NCBI RefSeq assembly: GCF_048553715.1
Contig: NZ_JBLZNC010000004.1
Location: 124,001 to 188,000, forward strand
Length of the DNA stretch: 64,000 bases
Source of the DNA: Sagittula sp048553715
GTDB lineage: Bacteria; Pseudomonadota; Alphaproteobacteria; Rhodobacterales; Rhodobacteraceae
Reading direction: 5' to 3'
The position numbers and the translations under genes are program-made. Positions 28,023 to 36,911 of the stretch are shown here, piece after piece; the stretch's first letter is position 1, and each line of letters opens with the position of its first letter. The notes under the pieces were generated by a model. It made no database searches, was not told the DNA's origin, and was given only the letters and a program-made list of their open reading frames with translations.

Positions 28023-28952
28023 ATGAACTGGATCACCAACTACGTCCGTCCGCGCATCAATTCGATCTTTTCCCGCCGCGAGGTGCCGGAAAACCTTTGG
28101 TCGAAATGCGACAATTGCGGCACCATGCTGTTCCACCGCGAGATCAGCGAAAACCTGAACGTCTGCACCAATTGCGACCACCACATGAACATCACCCCGC
28201 GCGACCGGTTTTTGTCGCTGTTTGACGGTGGTGTGTTCAACGAGGTCGCGGTGCCCGAACCCGTGGCAGACCCGCTGCAGTTCCGCGATTCCAAGAAATA
28301 TCCCGACCGGATGCGGGCGGCCCAGAAATCCACTGGCGAAAAAGAGGCCATGCTGGTCGCCGCAGGTGAGATCGGGCGCACGCCGGTTGTCTGTGCGGCG
28401 CAGGACTTCAGCTTTATGGCGGGGTCGATGGGAATGTATGTGGGCAACGCCATCGTGGCCGCTGCAGAAGAGGCGGTGAAACTGGGCCGCCCGCTGATCC
28501 TGTTTTCCGCCGCTGGCGGCGCGCGCATGCAGGAGGGCATCCTGTCCCTGATGCAGATGCCGCGCACCACGGTTGCTGTGCAGATGCTGAAAGAAGCGGG
28601 CCTGCCCTATATCGTCGTGCTGACCCACCCCACCACCGGTGGTGTGACCGCGTCCTATGCGATGCTGGGCGATGTGCATATCGCCGAACCCAATGCGCTG
28701 ATCTGTTTTGCCGGTCCCCGCGTTATCGAGCAGACGATCCGCGAAAAGCTGCCCGAAGGATTCCAGCGCGCGGAATACCTGCTGGAACACGGGATGCTGG
28801 ATCGCGTGACCGACCGTCGCGAGATGCGCAAGGAACTGATCATCCTCTGCCGCCAGTTGATGAAGATGCCGCCGCCGACGTGGGGCGACCTGCCCAAACC
28901 CGGCTCGGAAGAGCTGTCGCCCGACGCCAATACCGGACCGGCAGGGGCCTAA
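28023..28952 (+). CDS. accD: Acetyl-CoA carboxylase carboxyltransferase subunit beta
   Basis: 309 residues. The N-terminal zinc finger (KCDNCGTMLFHREI, NVCTNCDHHMNI) and the crotonase-fold core (FSFMAGSMGMYVGNAIVAAA, SAAGGARMQEGILSLMQM, TTGGVTASYAMLGDV) identify AccD. With AccA it transfers carboxyl from biotin to acetyl-CoA, the first step of fatty acid synthesis. The ATG at 28023 is chosen because MNWITNYVRPRI is the standard N-terminus. folC follows closely, as in many bacteria. Confidence 0.96.
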   Translation: MNWITNYVRPRINSIFSRREVPENLWSKCDNCGTMLFHREISENLNVCTNCDHHMNITPRDRFLSLFDGGVFNEVAVPEPVADPLQFRDSKKYPDRMRAAQKSTGEKEAMLVAAGEIGRTPVVCAAQDFSFMAGSMGMYVGNAIVAAAEEAVKLGRPLILFSAAGGARMQEGILSLMQMPRTTVAVQMLKEAGLPYIVVLTHPTTGGVTASYAMLGDVHIAEPNALICFAGPRVIEQTIREKLPEGFQRAEYLLEHGMLDRVTDRREMRKELIILCRQLMKMPPPTWGDLPKPGSEELSPDANTGPAGA

Positions 28953-28970
28953 CGCCCCCCTTTTCACAGG

Positions 28971-30254
28971 ATGACTGACATGGGCGGGCAGGGGTCTGAT
29001 CGCATTCTTGAACGGTTGATGACCCTGCACCCCAAGGTCATCGATCTGGTTCTGGATCGGGTGTGGCAGCTGTTGGCCGCGCTGGATCATCCCGAGCGGC
29101 AGTTGCCGCCGGTGATCCACCTTGCGGGCACCAACGGCAAGGGTTCGACGCAGGCGATGATCCGTGCCGGGCTGGAGGCCGCGGGCAAGCGCGTGCACGC
29201 CTATACCTCGCCGCATCTGGTGCGGTTTCACGAACGCATCCGTCTGGCGGGAGAGCTGATTTCCGAAGAGCAACTGATGGCGGTTCTGGACGAATGCGAC
29301 GCGGCCAATGATGGTGCCCCCATCACCTATTTCGAGATCACAACCGTCGCGGGGCTGTTGGCCATGTCGCGGGTGGCGGCGGATTACACGCTTCTGGAAA
29401 CGGGATTGGGCGGGCGGCTGGACGCCACGAATGTGATCGAACAGCCTGCGATGACGGTGATCACCCCGATCTCGATGGATCATGAGCAGTTCCTTGGTGA
29501 TACGCTGGCCAAGATTGCGGGCGAAAAGGCGGGGATCCTGAAGCGCGGTGTGCCTTGCGTGGTCGGACCGCAACCGGACGAAGCGCTGGACGTGATCGAG
29601 GCGCGCGCGGCCCAGCTTGATGCGCCGCTGCTGGCGCATGGGCAGCACTGGCATGTTTTCGAGGAACGTGGTCGGCTGATCTATCAGGACGACACAGGGC
29701 TGTTGGATCTGCCGCTGCCCGCCTTGCCCGGCGCGCATCAGTTCGAGAACGCAGGCGCAGCACTGGCCGTTCTGCGGCATCTGCAGGCGGGCGAGACGGC
29801 CTATGAGGGCGCAATGACAAACGCGTCGTGGCCCGCACGTATGCAACGGCTGCGCCAAGGCCCGCTGAGCGCGCAGGCCCCCGGCATCGAGCTGTGGCTT
29901 GACGGTGGGCACAACCCGGCTGCGGGGCAGGCGATGGCCCAACATCTGGCAAGCCTGCCTGCGCGCAACACCTATCTGATCTGCGGCATGCTGAACACAA
30001 AGGACGCGCGCGGCTTTCTGCGGCCTTTGGTGGCGCAGGCCTCAGGGCTGACCGCCGTTGGCATTCCGGGAGAGGCCAATACCCTGTCCGCCTCGCAGAC
30101 AGCACAGATGGCGCAGGAGGTGGGGCATCGCGCCCGCACGGCGGAAACCGTTGATGCCGCCCTGTCTAAGATCGCGCAATCCGACCCGAATGCACGCGTG
30201 GTGATCTGCGGATCGCTGTATCTGGCAGGGCAGGTTCTGCGCGAAAACGGCTGA
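28971..30254 (+). CDS. folC: Folylpolyglutamate synthase / dihydrofolate synthase
   Basis: 427 residues. The Mur-ligase-type P-loop HLAGTNGKGSTQAMIRAGLE, the segment YTSPHLVRFHERIRL, EKAGILKRGVPCVVG and the C-terminal LWLDGGHNPAAG match FolC, which adds glutamate to dihydropteroate and folates. Start is ATG 28971 or 28980; AGGATGA spacing favours the latter slightly, but both give a normal N-terminus. It lies 18 bases after accD and is probably co-transcribed with it. Confidence 0.94.
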   Translation: MTDMGGQGSDRILERLMTLHPKVIDLVLDRVWQLLAALDHPERQLPPVIHLAGTNGKGSTQAMIRAGLEAAGKRVHAYTSPHLVRFHERIRLAGELISEEQLMAVLDECDAANDGAPITYFEITTVAGLLAMSRVAADYTLLETGLGGRLDATNVIEQPAMTVITPISMDHEQFLGDTLAKIAGEKAGILKRGVPCVVGPQPDEALDVIEARAAQLDAPLLAHGQHWHVFEERGRLIYQDDTGLLDLPLPALPGAHQFENAGAALAVLRHLQAGETAYEGAMTNASWPARMQRLRQGPLSAQAPGIELWLDGGHNPAAGQAMAQHLASLPARNTYLICGMLNTKDARGFLRPLVAQASGLTAVGIPGEANTLSASQTAQMAQEVGHRARTAETVDAALSKIAQSDPNARVVICGSLYLAGQVLRENG

Positions 30255-30386
30255 TCGCACGCCTTTGGCTTGTTTGCGCGATCAACTTTGCCCCCGTGAT
30301 GTTGACTGATTCCGGCCATCCGGCCTATATCTGTGGACAAGTACAAGGGTTAGTGGCCTGCCAAGGGCCCCAGAGGACGAGCAGTT

Positions 30387-30959
30387 ATGGGTAAAGGTCT
30401 TTGTTCGACCGTGTGTGCCGTCATGGCTCTGGCGCTGCCTGCGCAGGCGCAATCCAGCCGCATCACGCAGGACATGCCCCAGTTCGAGGCAACGGTAAAC
30501 GGTCAGACGCTGAACATTCAGCGCAACGGCGCGGCCTGCCCGCCGTCCTGTGTGCAACCGATGCAGGCCGCCACAGGTGTGGCCACGATCGCCGAGCTAG
30601 AGGTTCTGGATTTCATCGACGCCATGGTGGCAAAGCAGCGCGGGCTGTTGGTGGATGTGCGCCTGCCCGAGGTGTTCGGGGCCGGAACGCTGCCGGGATC
30701 CGTGAACGTGCCCGCATCGACCCTGAGCGGCGACAACCCCTATCGCGATGACCTTCTGAACGCGCTGGGCGTGCGCAACGGCGATTTCGGGCAGGCTTTT
30801 GATCTGGTTCTGCTGGGCGGTGGGGCGGATGACCCTTCGGCAGCAGAGGCCGTGCGCGACCTGCTGGACGCAGGGTATCCGGCGAGCAAGTTGAAATACT
30901 ATCGTGGCGGTGTGGCGTCATGGCGGGGGCTGGGTCTGGACCTGGCCACCGGACCGTAA
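30387..30959 (+). CDS. Secreted rhodanese-like protein lacking the catalytic Cys
   Basis: 190 residues with a signal peptide (MGKGLCSTVCAVMALALP, cleavage near AQAQ). The rhodanese fold is seen in LEVLDFIDAMVAKQRGLLVD, VRLPEVFGAGTLPGSVNVPA and GYPASKLKYYRGGVASWRGL. At the active-site loop, where a Cys is expected, the sequence is LVLLGGGADDPSA, so it is probably not a sulfurtransferase. Two Cys in ACPPSCVQ may form a disulfide. It precedes the LysM protein gene by 17 bases; a joint envelope role is possible. Confidence 0.78.
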   Translation: MGKGLCSTVCAVMALALPAQAQSSRITQDMPQFEATVNGQTLNIQRNGAACPPSCVQPMQAATGVATIAELEVLDFIDAMVAKQRGLLVDVRLPEVFGAGTLPGSVNVPASTLSGDNPYRDDLLNALGVRNGDFGQAFDLVLLGGGADDPSAAEAVRDLLDAGYPASKLKYYRGGVASWRGLGLDLATGP

Positions 30960-30976
30960 TCGAGGGGTGAGCAGAG

Positions 30977-31561
30977 ATGATCCGTATGGTCCTATTCGCA
31001 CTCGGGTTTTTGGCAATTACCGTCGCTTTGCTGGTGATCCAGCCCGGCGCACCGCGTGAGCGCGCCGAACGTCCTGCAGGCGAGGCGGTGGTCACCCGCG
31101 CACAGCCCGCGCTGACCGACATTGCCACAGAGCCCAAGCCAGAGATCATCGCACCGCTGGTCGAACCCGAAGACACGAAAGTGGCATTGCCGCCGCGCAG
31201 CACGCCCGCACCCATTGCCAGCGCCGTGGATCTGGATGATCAGGAACTGCGCCGCATGACATGGAATACTTTGTCGAGCCTCAATCAGGCCACCGGTCGC
31301 GCCCACGCTCCGGGAGAGCCGGGCAGCCTATTGCACACCATCGTGCAGCGGTCCTTGGGCGATGGTGACGGCGCGACGGTTGCGGCGCGCGCGATCCCCG
31401 ACAGCTACACCGTGCGCGCGGGGGACAGTCTGGTTTCCATCGCCGAGGCGGTTTACGGCGACGTGAACATGACCGGCCCGCTGTTTGCGGCCAACCAGTC
31501 GGTTCTGGCGCAGCCCAATGATCTGCGCGCCGGTCAGGTGCTGTCACTTCCGCGCCCCTAA
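30977..31561 (+). CDS. LysM domain membrane-anchored protein
   Basis: 194 residues. An N-terminal membrane anchor (MIRMVLFALGFLAITVALLV) precedes a Pro/Ala/Glu-rich linker of about 110 residues and a C-terminal LysM domain, SYTVRAGDSLVSIAEAVYGD then AANQSVLAQPNDLRAGQVLS, that would bind peptidoglycan in the periplasm. No catalytic domain is attached. It is likely co-transcribed with the rhodanese-like gene. Exact partner unknown. Confidence 0.85.
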   Translation: MIRMVLFALGFLAITVALLVIQPGAPRERAERPAGEAVVTRAQPALTDIATEPKPEIIAPLVEPEDTKVALPPRSTPAPIASAVDLDDQELRRMTWNTLSSLNQATGRAHAPGEPGSLLHTIVQRSLGDGDGATVAARAIPDSYTVRAGDSLVSIAEAVYGDVNMTGPLFAANQSVLAQPNDLRAGQVLSLPRP

Positions 31562-31820
31562 ACCTAGCTGATTCGTTTAATTGCACCCGTACGGCTTGCG
31601 TCGGCATCTAAATGTTGACGCGCGCAAAGTGATTCGCCTATGCTTCTGGCAACCGCGTTACGGGGCAAAGTGGCGTGGATTTCGGGAAGATACGGGTTTT
31701 TTCGCCAACTGCGGCGAGGTGCTTTTGCGCCCTCTGCCGTGGTGTCTTTGTGCAATCCACCGCGCCGTGACGGCTGTTCAGAGTTCAAGGCAGAAGACCA
31801 AGAAACGAGCAGGCAATCGG

Positions 31821-31840
31821 CAGGGCCCTTCGGGGCCCTG
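31821..31840. terminator. UUCG-type hairpin between LysM and zapE genes
   Basis: CAGGGCCC (31821-31828) and GGGCCCTG (31833-31840) form a perfect 8-base stem around TTCG. No strong T tract follows on either strand. It lies 12 bases beyond the zapE stop, so it probably protects or ends the zapE message. The rest of the 290-base gap 31562-31851 shows no convincing gene. Confidence 0.5.
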
Positions 31841-31851
31841 TTCCGTTTCGG

Positions 31852-32907
31852 TCACTGGCCCCAATCGGCGGCCTGCATTTCCCGCAGGCGCGAGGCGGTG
31901 CGTTCGAACTCGAAGCTGCCCGACCCCTCGATGTACAGCGATTCCGGCAGGTCCGCGGCGGAGGCGATCAGGCGGACCTTTGCCTCGTACAGCGCGTCGA
32001 TCAGGGTGACAAAGCGCTTGGCCTCGTTGAAGTTGTGCCGCGAAAGGCAGGGGATGTCCTCGACCACCAGAACCCGCAGCGCATCCGCAAGGGCGAGGTA
32101 ATCCGCAGGTCCCAACATCTTGCCACACAAGTCATAAAACCCCGCGCGCGCCATACCGTTGCGATAGCGGGGCAGTTCCAGCTTGCGCCCCTTTATCGTC
32201 AGCACCAGCGTCTCTTCGACGCCATGGGTCAGCTCTTGCCACAGGCTGTCGATCTGGGCGCGGGTGTCGGCGTTGACCGGGGTGAAATAGACCTGCGCGC
32301 CAGACAAGCGGTCCTGCCGGTGATCGGTGTCAGAGGCCAGTTCGCGCACCTCCAGCCGATCCTTTATCAGCGCGATGAAGGGCAGGAACAGCTGGCGGTT
32401 CAACCCGTCCTTATACAGATCATCCGGCACACGGTTCGACGTGGTCACAACCACGGTGCCTGCGGCGAAAAGCTGTTCGAACAGACGCCCAACGATCATC
32501 GCATCGGTGATGTCCGTGATCTGCATCTCGTCAAAGGCCAAAACGCGATAGTTGTCCGACACCTCCTTGGCGACGGGCTTGATCGGGTCCTCGACCCCTG
32601 CGCTGCGCAGCCGGTGCATTTCCGAATGGATGTCCTGCATGAAGGCGTGGAAATGCGCCCGCTTGGCAGGCACGTTCAACGTATCGACAAACAGGTCCAT
32701 CAGCATGGATTTGCCACGACCGACCCCGCCCCACAGGTACAGCCCCTTTGGCGGTTCGGGCGCTTTGCGGAAAAACCCGCGCTTGGGCGGTTCTGCCAGC
32801 GTGGCGCGAATGCGTTCAAAGGCCGGTAACGCCGCGCGCTGCGCCGGGTCCGGTGTGATCTGGCCTGCGGTGACGCGGGCCTCGTAATGGTCCTGAACGG
32901 TCTTCAT
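31852..32907 (-). CDS. zapE: Cell division protein ZapE / AFG1-like ATPase
   Basis: 351 residues. Walker A is LWGGVGRGKSMLMDLF, Walker B VLAFDEMQITDI, followed by VVVTTSNRVPDDLYKDGLNR and the C-terminal HNFNEAKRFVTLIDALYEAK, characteristic of the AFG1/ZapE family of P-loop ATPases. ZapE in E. coli acts at the constricting FtsZ ring; mitochondrial Afg1 works in protein quality control. The gene stands alone between the LysM gene and a divergent MFS gene. Confidence 0.92.
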   Translation of the reverse strand: MKTVQDHYEARVTAGQITPDPAQRAALPAFERIRATLAEPPKRGFFRKAPEPPKGLYLWGGVGRGKSMLMDLFVDTLNVPAKRAHFHAFMQDIHSEMHRLRSAGVEDPIKPVAKEVSDNYRVLAFDEMQITDITDAMIVGRLFEQLFAAGTVVVTTSNRVPDDLYKDGLNRQLFLPFIALIKDRLEVRELASDTDHRQDRLSGAQVYFTPVNADTRAQIDSLWQELTHGVEETLVLTIKGRKLELPRYRNGMARAGFYDLCGKMLGPADYLALADALRVLVVEDIPCLSRHNFNEAKRFVTLIDALYEAKVRLIASAADLPESLYIEGSGSFEFERTASRLREMQAADWGQ

Positions 32908-33052
32908 GCTGCTGGGATAGCCCGCGCCGCGCCTGATGTGTAGGGGGCTTCTGCGCGGTTATGAAGGATGCTGATGACATATATCATCACCGCATGGCTT
33001 GACCTGTTGTGCAAAGAGGTCAATCCATATCCGTCACGCAAAGGAGCCCGCC

Positions 33053-34309
33053 ATGCAACGATCTGCCCCCCTCATGACGCCGGTTTTGATTGTCGGATGC
33101 CTGATCATCATGGTGTCCTTTGCAGTACGGGCCAGCTTTGGCGTGTTCCAGATCCCGATTGCCGAGGAGTTCGGCTGGGCGCGGGCCGAGTTCTCGCTTG
33201 CCATTGCGATACAGAACCTGGCCTGGGGCATCGGGCAGCCGATCTTTGGCGCGCTGGCCGAGAAGATGGGCGACCGCAAGGCCATCATCGCCGGTGCGCT
33301 GATCTATGCGGCAGGGCTGGTGATGTCGTCGGTGTCAGAGACGCCGTTCGCCATGCAAGCGTGGGAAGTGCTGGTGGGGTTCGGCATCGCTGGCACGGGC
33401 TTTGGCGTCATCCTAGCCGTGGTGGGCCGCGCCTCAAGCGACGAAAACAGATCCATGTCGCTGGCCATCGCCACCGCAGCCGGATCTGCGGGACAGGTGT
33501 TCGGCGCCCCCGTGGCCGAGGCATTGTTGGCGGTCATGCCGTGGCAGTCCGTCTTTGTCGTCTTTGCGCTGGTGATCGTGGCCATGCTGGCAGCGCTGCC
33601 GTTGATGCGCGCGCCTGTCGCCGCCTCCAAGGCGGAGCTGGAGGAAAGCATGGGCCGCATCATGGGCCGTGCCTTTCGTGACCCGTCGTTCACGCTGATC
33701 TTTTTGGGGTTCTTTTCCTGCGGCTATCAGCTGGCCTTTATCACCGCGCATTTCCCCGCTTTCGTCACTGAGCTGTGTTCACCCATCATGGCGGGCAGCC
33801 TGCTGGCCAATATCGGGATCACGACGACCTCTGCGCTGGGGGCGGTGGCGATTGCGCTGATTGGCTTGTTCAACATCATCGGCACGCTGACCGCAGGCTA
33901 TTTTGGCAAACGCCTGCCCAAGAAATACCTGCTGGCCGGAATTTACACCGCACGCACGATCGCAGCGGCGGCCTTTATCCTGCTGCCGATCACGCCGACG
34001 TCGGTTCTGGTGTTCTCTGCGGTGATGGGTGGGCTGTGGCTGGCCACGGTGCCGCTGACCTCTGGGCTGATCGCGCATCTGTACGGGCTGCGCTACATGG
34101 GCACGCTGTATGGCATCGTGTTTCTCAGCCACCAGATCGGCGGGTTCCTTGGTGTGTGGCTTGGCGGGCGGATGTATGACGTCTACGGCGACTACACCTT
34201 TGTCTGGTGGATCGGCGTCGGAGTCGGGGCGTTCAGCGCACTGGTGCATCTGCCCATCCGCGAGGACCGCGACACAGGTGCGGCAGGGGCGCGACCGGCC
34301 TCTGCCTGA
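33053..34309 (+). CDS. MFS transporter
   Basis: 418 residues with twelve membrane segments. The loop 2-3 motif GALAEKMGDRKAIIAGALIY is a recognisable MFS signature. The sequence (ASFGVFQIPIAEEFGWARAE, GIAGTGFGVILAVVGRASSD) resembles the oxalate/formate or monocarboxylate-type branch (OFA/MCT-like), but the substrate is not certain. The ATG at 33053 follows AAAGGAG at proper spacing; the upstream in-frame extension is not hydrophobic. Confidence 0.87.
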   Translation: MQRSAPLMTPVLIVGCLIIMVSFAVRASFGVFQIPIAEEFGWARAEFSLAIAIQNLAWGIGQPIFGALAEKMGDRKAIIAGALIYAAGLVMSSVSETPFAMQAWEVLVGFGIAGTGFGVILAVVGRASSDENRSMSLAIATAAGSAGQVFGAPVAEALLAVMPWQSVFVVFALVIVAMLAALPLMRAPVAASKAELEESMGRIMGRAFRDPSFTLIFLGFFSCGYQLAFITAHFPAFVTELCSPIMAGSLLANIGITTTSALGAVAIALIGLFNIIGTLTAGYFGKRLPKKYLLAGIYTARTIAAAAFILLPITPTSVLVFSAVMGGLWLATVPLTSGLIAHLYGLRYMGTLYGIVFLSHQIGGFLGVWLGGRMYDVYGDYTFVWWIGVGVGAFSALVHLPIREDRDTGAAGARPASA

Positions 34310-34316
34310 AGCCGGG

Positions 34317-34772
34317 TTACACTTGCTTGCGGGCCGCGTGTAGCGCGCGGTCCAGCGCGTCCAGAAACCGACTGCGGTCCGCCTTGCCAAATGCCTTGCC
34401 GCCGCCTTGGCGGAACGGGTCCGCCGCGCGCAGGTCCGCCATCAGATCCCGCATGGCAAGCTGCTGACCGATATTGGCCTGCGTCAGGGCCGAGCCATCA
34501 TGGCGCAGCACCTGTGCGCCGGCCTCGACGCATTTTGCGGCCAATGGCATGTCGCTTGTCACCACCACATCGCCCCGTTTGGCGCGATCCGCGATCCACA
34601 TATCGGCCACATCCGGTCCGGCATCCACCACGATGATGTCCACCAAAGGGTTTCGCGACGGGCGCAGCCCCCCATTGCTGACCAGCTTCATGGGGATGCG
34701 GTGGCGGGTGGCAACGCGCTCTGCCTCGTCTTTGACGGGGCAGGCGTCGGCGTCGATATACAGCGTTGTCAT
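34317..34772 (-). CDS. YaiI/YqxD family protein (DUF188)
   Basis: 151 residues. The N-terminal LYIDADACPVKDEAERVA and VVDAGPDVADMWIADRAKRG, with VVTSDMPLAAKCVEAG, match the YaiI/YqxD family, which has a PIN-like fold with conserved Asp and a Cys (ACPVK). Activity is unknown; a nuclease role is possible by fold. The ATG shares one base with the stop of the S-formylglutathione hydrolase gene (TGATG), so the two are coupled. Confidence 0.88.
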   Translation of the reverse strand: MTTLYIDADACPVKDEAERVATRHRIPMKLVSNGGLRPSRNPLVDIIVVDAGPDVADMWIADRAKRGDVVVTSDMPLAAKCVEAGAQVLRHDGSALTQANIGQQLAMRDLMADLRAADPFRQGGGKAFGKADRSRFLDALDRALHAARKQV

Positions 34773-35602
34773 CAGGCGAACAGATATTCCGCGTGGAAAT
34801 TCATGTGATCCTCCATAAAGGAAGACACAAAAAAGTAGCTGTGGTCATAACCCTTTTGCATGCGGAACACGCCATCCTGGCGTTTGGCGGCCATCGCTTC
34901 GGACAGGGCTTCGGGTTTGAGAAGCTCAAGGAATTGGTCTGATGCGCCCTGATCAATCAGGACTGGCCCGTCAAAGCCCACCTCCCGCATCAACAGGGTT
35001 GCGTCATGTTTGGCCCATGTCGTCTCGTCCGAGCCAAGGTAGGCCCCCAATTGCTTGCGGCCCCAATCGGACGCTGTGGGGTGGGCAATGGGCGCAAATG
35101 CGGAGACAGATGTAAACCGTTCGGGCAAGGACATCGCAAGGGTCAGCGCCCCATGTCCCCCCATCGAATGTCCGGTGATGGCCTGACGGTCCATATCCAG
35201 CGCGAAGTGTTCCCCTAGAAGGGCGGGCAGATCGTCTGCGATGTAATCCCACATGCGAAAGTGTGACGCCCACGGGGTCTGTGTGGCATTGACGTAAAAG
35301 CCCGCACCCTTGCCCAGATCATAGGCGTCATCATCGGCCACCCCATCGCCGCGCGGCGAAGTGTCGGGAAAGACAACCGCAATCCCGTGTTCCGCGGCCC
35401 ATGCCTGAGCGCCCGCTTTGGTCATGGCGTTTTCGTGGGTGCAGGTCAGGCCCGACAGATACCAAAGCACTGGCACTGTGAAATGCTGTGCCTCTTCGGG
35501 CAGAAACAGGCCAAAGGTCATCTCGCAGTTAGTCGCCGCGCTGCTGTGGCTGTAGACGCCTTGCGTGCCACCAAAACAACGGTTCTCGGATACGGTTTTC
35601 AT
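34772..35602 (-). CDS. fghA: S-formylglutathione hydrolase
   Basis: 276 residues of the esterase D family. The nucleophile Ser is in ITGHSMGGHGALTLA; the Asp and His are expected in DQGASDQFL and YDHSYFF. MKTVSENRCFGGTQGVY and YLSGLTCTHENAM are family hallmarks. It hydrolyses S-formylglutathione to formate and glutathione, the step after the dehydrogenase at 22082-23209, which lies about 12 kb away rather than in the usual tandem. It is followed by the DUF188 gene. Confidence 0.93.
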   Translation of the reverse strand: MKTVSENRCFGGTQGVYSHSSAATNCEMTFGLFLPEEAQHFTVPVLWYLSGLTCTHENAMTKAGAQAWAAEHGIAVVFPDTSPRGDGVADDDAYDLGKGAGFYVNATQTPWASHFRMWDYIADDLPALLGEHFALDMDRQAITGHSMGGHGALTLAMSLPERFTSVSAFAPIAHPTASDWGRKQLGAYLGSDETTWAKHDATLLMREVGFDGPVLIDQGASDQFLELLKPEALSEAMAAKRQDGVFRMQKGYDHSYFFVSSFMEDHMNFHAEYLFA

Positions 35603-35644
35603 GGGGTCTCCATCAGGCCGGTGGCGCGATGAGGCCGCGCCGTG

Positions 35645-36295
35645 TCACTTTGCGCCGTACCGTGCCATGAAGGTGTCCAAGGCGCCATCCACAATCCGGT
35701 TGCGTTCAGCCGCAGAGAATTCAGTTTGCTGGCGGAACAGAAGTTTCGGCCAGAGATCGCATTTGCACAGTTCGGCAAACTGGTCGGCGGCCAGATCCAG
35801 ATCGTCCCCCACGATTTCACCGCGCTGCTGCGCGATCTTGAGATAGGACATCAGGGCGTCATGCACCACGACGGGGCCGCTTTGATAGAATTCCTGACCA
35901 AGCTCGGGGAAGCGATAGGCCTCGGCCACGCAAATGCGGAAAATCTGCTGGCCTTGGTCGGACAGCATGAATTCGATCATCTTGTGGGCGGCGATGGCCA
36001 GAACCTCGCGCGGGGGGCGCGAGAAATCCAACGATCCCAGCGCATCCTGCGCCAGTTCATTGCATTGCAGACAAGCGCATTCCATGAACAGAAGGCGCTT
36101 GTCTGGGAAGTAGCTGTACAGCGTTGCCTTAGAGACGCCGGCACTGCGCGCGATGTCATCCACCGACGCGCCTTCGAACCCGTCGCGCAGGAAAACGTCC
36201 TGCGCCCCTGATATCACCTGATCGTATTTGCGCCCTTTGCGCACATCACGCGGTGATGCAGGGTTTTTCGAGTCTATCGTCTTGGCGTCTGTCAT
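35645..36295 (-). CDS. TetR/AcrR family transcriptional regulator
   Basis: 216 residues. The N-terminal helix-turn-helix, ISGAQDVFLRDGFEGASVDD followed by IARSAGVSKATLYSYFPDKR, is typical TetR. The ligand domain has Cys-rich stretches (MECACLQCNELA; AELCKCDLW). It lies upstream of fghA in the same orientation, 42 bases away, and may regulate it or the secreted peptide gene at 36400; nested inverted repeats upstream of the latter are candidate sites. Confidence 0.85.
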   Translation of the reverse strand: MTDAKTIDSKNPASPRDVRKGRKYDQVISGAQDVFLRDGFEGASVDDIARSAGVSKATLYSYFPDKRLLFMECACLQCNELAQDALGSLDFSRPPREVLAIAAHKMIEFMLSDQGQQIFRICVAEAYRFPELGQEFYQSGPVVVHDALMSYLKIAQQRGEIVGDDLDLAADQFAELCKCDLWPKLLFRQQTEFSAAERNRIVDGALDTFMARYGAK

Positions 36296-36399
36296 GCGTC
36301 CTCTCTACCCCCGAACCCTGTCCATTTCTGGACCGTGTGGTTCAGGTTCAACACGCAATAGGTGTGGTAGATCAAGGAATTTTGCAAGCTGCCGTAACG

Positions 36400-36546
36400 T
36401 TAGCGGTTCTGGGCCGGCTGCGTTTGATCGGGCTGCTGGACCGGTGTCGGAAAGGTGAAGTCCGGCAGAAAGTTGGGCGCAACATTGGCAAAGGCCGGTG
36501 CGGCCAGCAGGGTCAGGGCGAGCGCGGTAGCGATACGTTTCATCAT
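36400..36546 (-). CDS. Small secreted hypothetical protein
   Basis: 48 residues: a signal peptide (MMKRIATALALTLLAAPAFA) followed by a short Pro/Gln-rich tail (NVAPNFLPDFTFPTPVQQPD). No family recognised. The ATG at 36546 follows AAAGGAGAT. With so short a mature part (about 28 residues) it may be a peptide or a periplasmic scaffold. It lies upstream of the TetR gene in the same direction. Confidence 0.6.
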   Translation of the reverse strand: MMKRIATALALTLLAAPAFANVAPNFLPDFTFPTPVQQPDQTQPAQNR

Positions 36547-36567
36547 AGATCTCCTTTCATATCGAAC

Positions 36568-36605
36568 TGAACCGTTCTGTTCGTTTATATGAACTCGACG
36601 GTTCA
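36568..36605. promoter_or_regulatory. Nested inverted repeats, candidate TetR operator
   Basis: TGAACCGT (36568-36575) and ACGGTTCA (36598-36605) are a perfect 8-base inverted repeat, and inside it GTTC (36579-36582) mirrors GAAC (36591-36594). The site lies 22 bases before the small secreted gene start and overlaps an AT-rich stretch that could hold its -10 element. Confidence 0.4.
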
Positions 36606-36911
36606 TTTCGTCAAGTGCTGCAGCGCAGCATTTCTTGCACGGCAGGTATACGCACAGCGCAGGTGAGTCGTTCCATCACGGTTTGGCTCAAACTGTCTCG
36701 ACCTACGACGCCCATGATCCGCACAGACAAAGGGCAACCGGCGAGGCAGGCGGCTGTGACTGGTATCCAAGCCTTGTCCCAAAGGGGCGTCGGAGGTATT
36801 CAGGCGGGAACAAAAACGGGAGGGACAACACGTGACCATCGCTCGGCCGATGCCGGTTAAATTTGTGGATTTTTATGTATTGGCGCGATGCCCAGGGGTG
36901 AGGGGCTAAGG
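36606..36911. other. Intergenic region without a recognisable gene
   Basis: Between the small secreted gene and the lipoprotein gene I see no convincing coding region. TGCTGC-AG-CGCAGCA near 36616 is a small hairpin. A GGGAAC at 36805-36810 has no CGTT at the right distance, so it is not called an EcfG promoter. Confidence 0.4.

Noticed and set aside
27861..29945. Long antisense frame across accD and folC
   Set aside because: It overlaps two certain genes entirely and its translation resembles no protein family.
31640..32101. Reading frame between the LysM gene and zapE
   Set aside because: It runs into zapE on the opposite strand and lacks a convincing ribosome site or domain.
36800..36833. 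GGGAAC before the lipoprotein gene as an EcfG promoter
   Set aside because: No CGTT-like element at 15-18 bases; the nearest CGTG is at 19.
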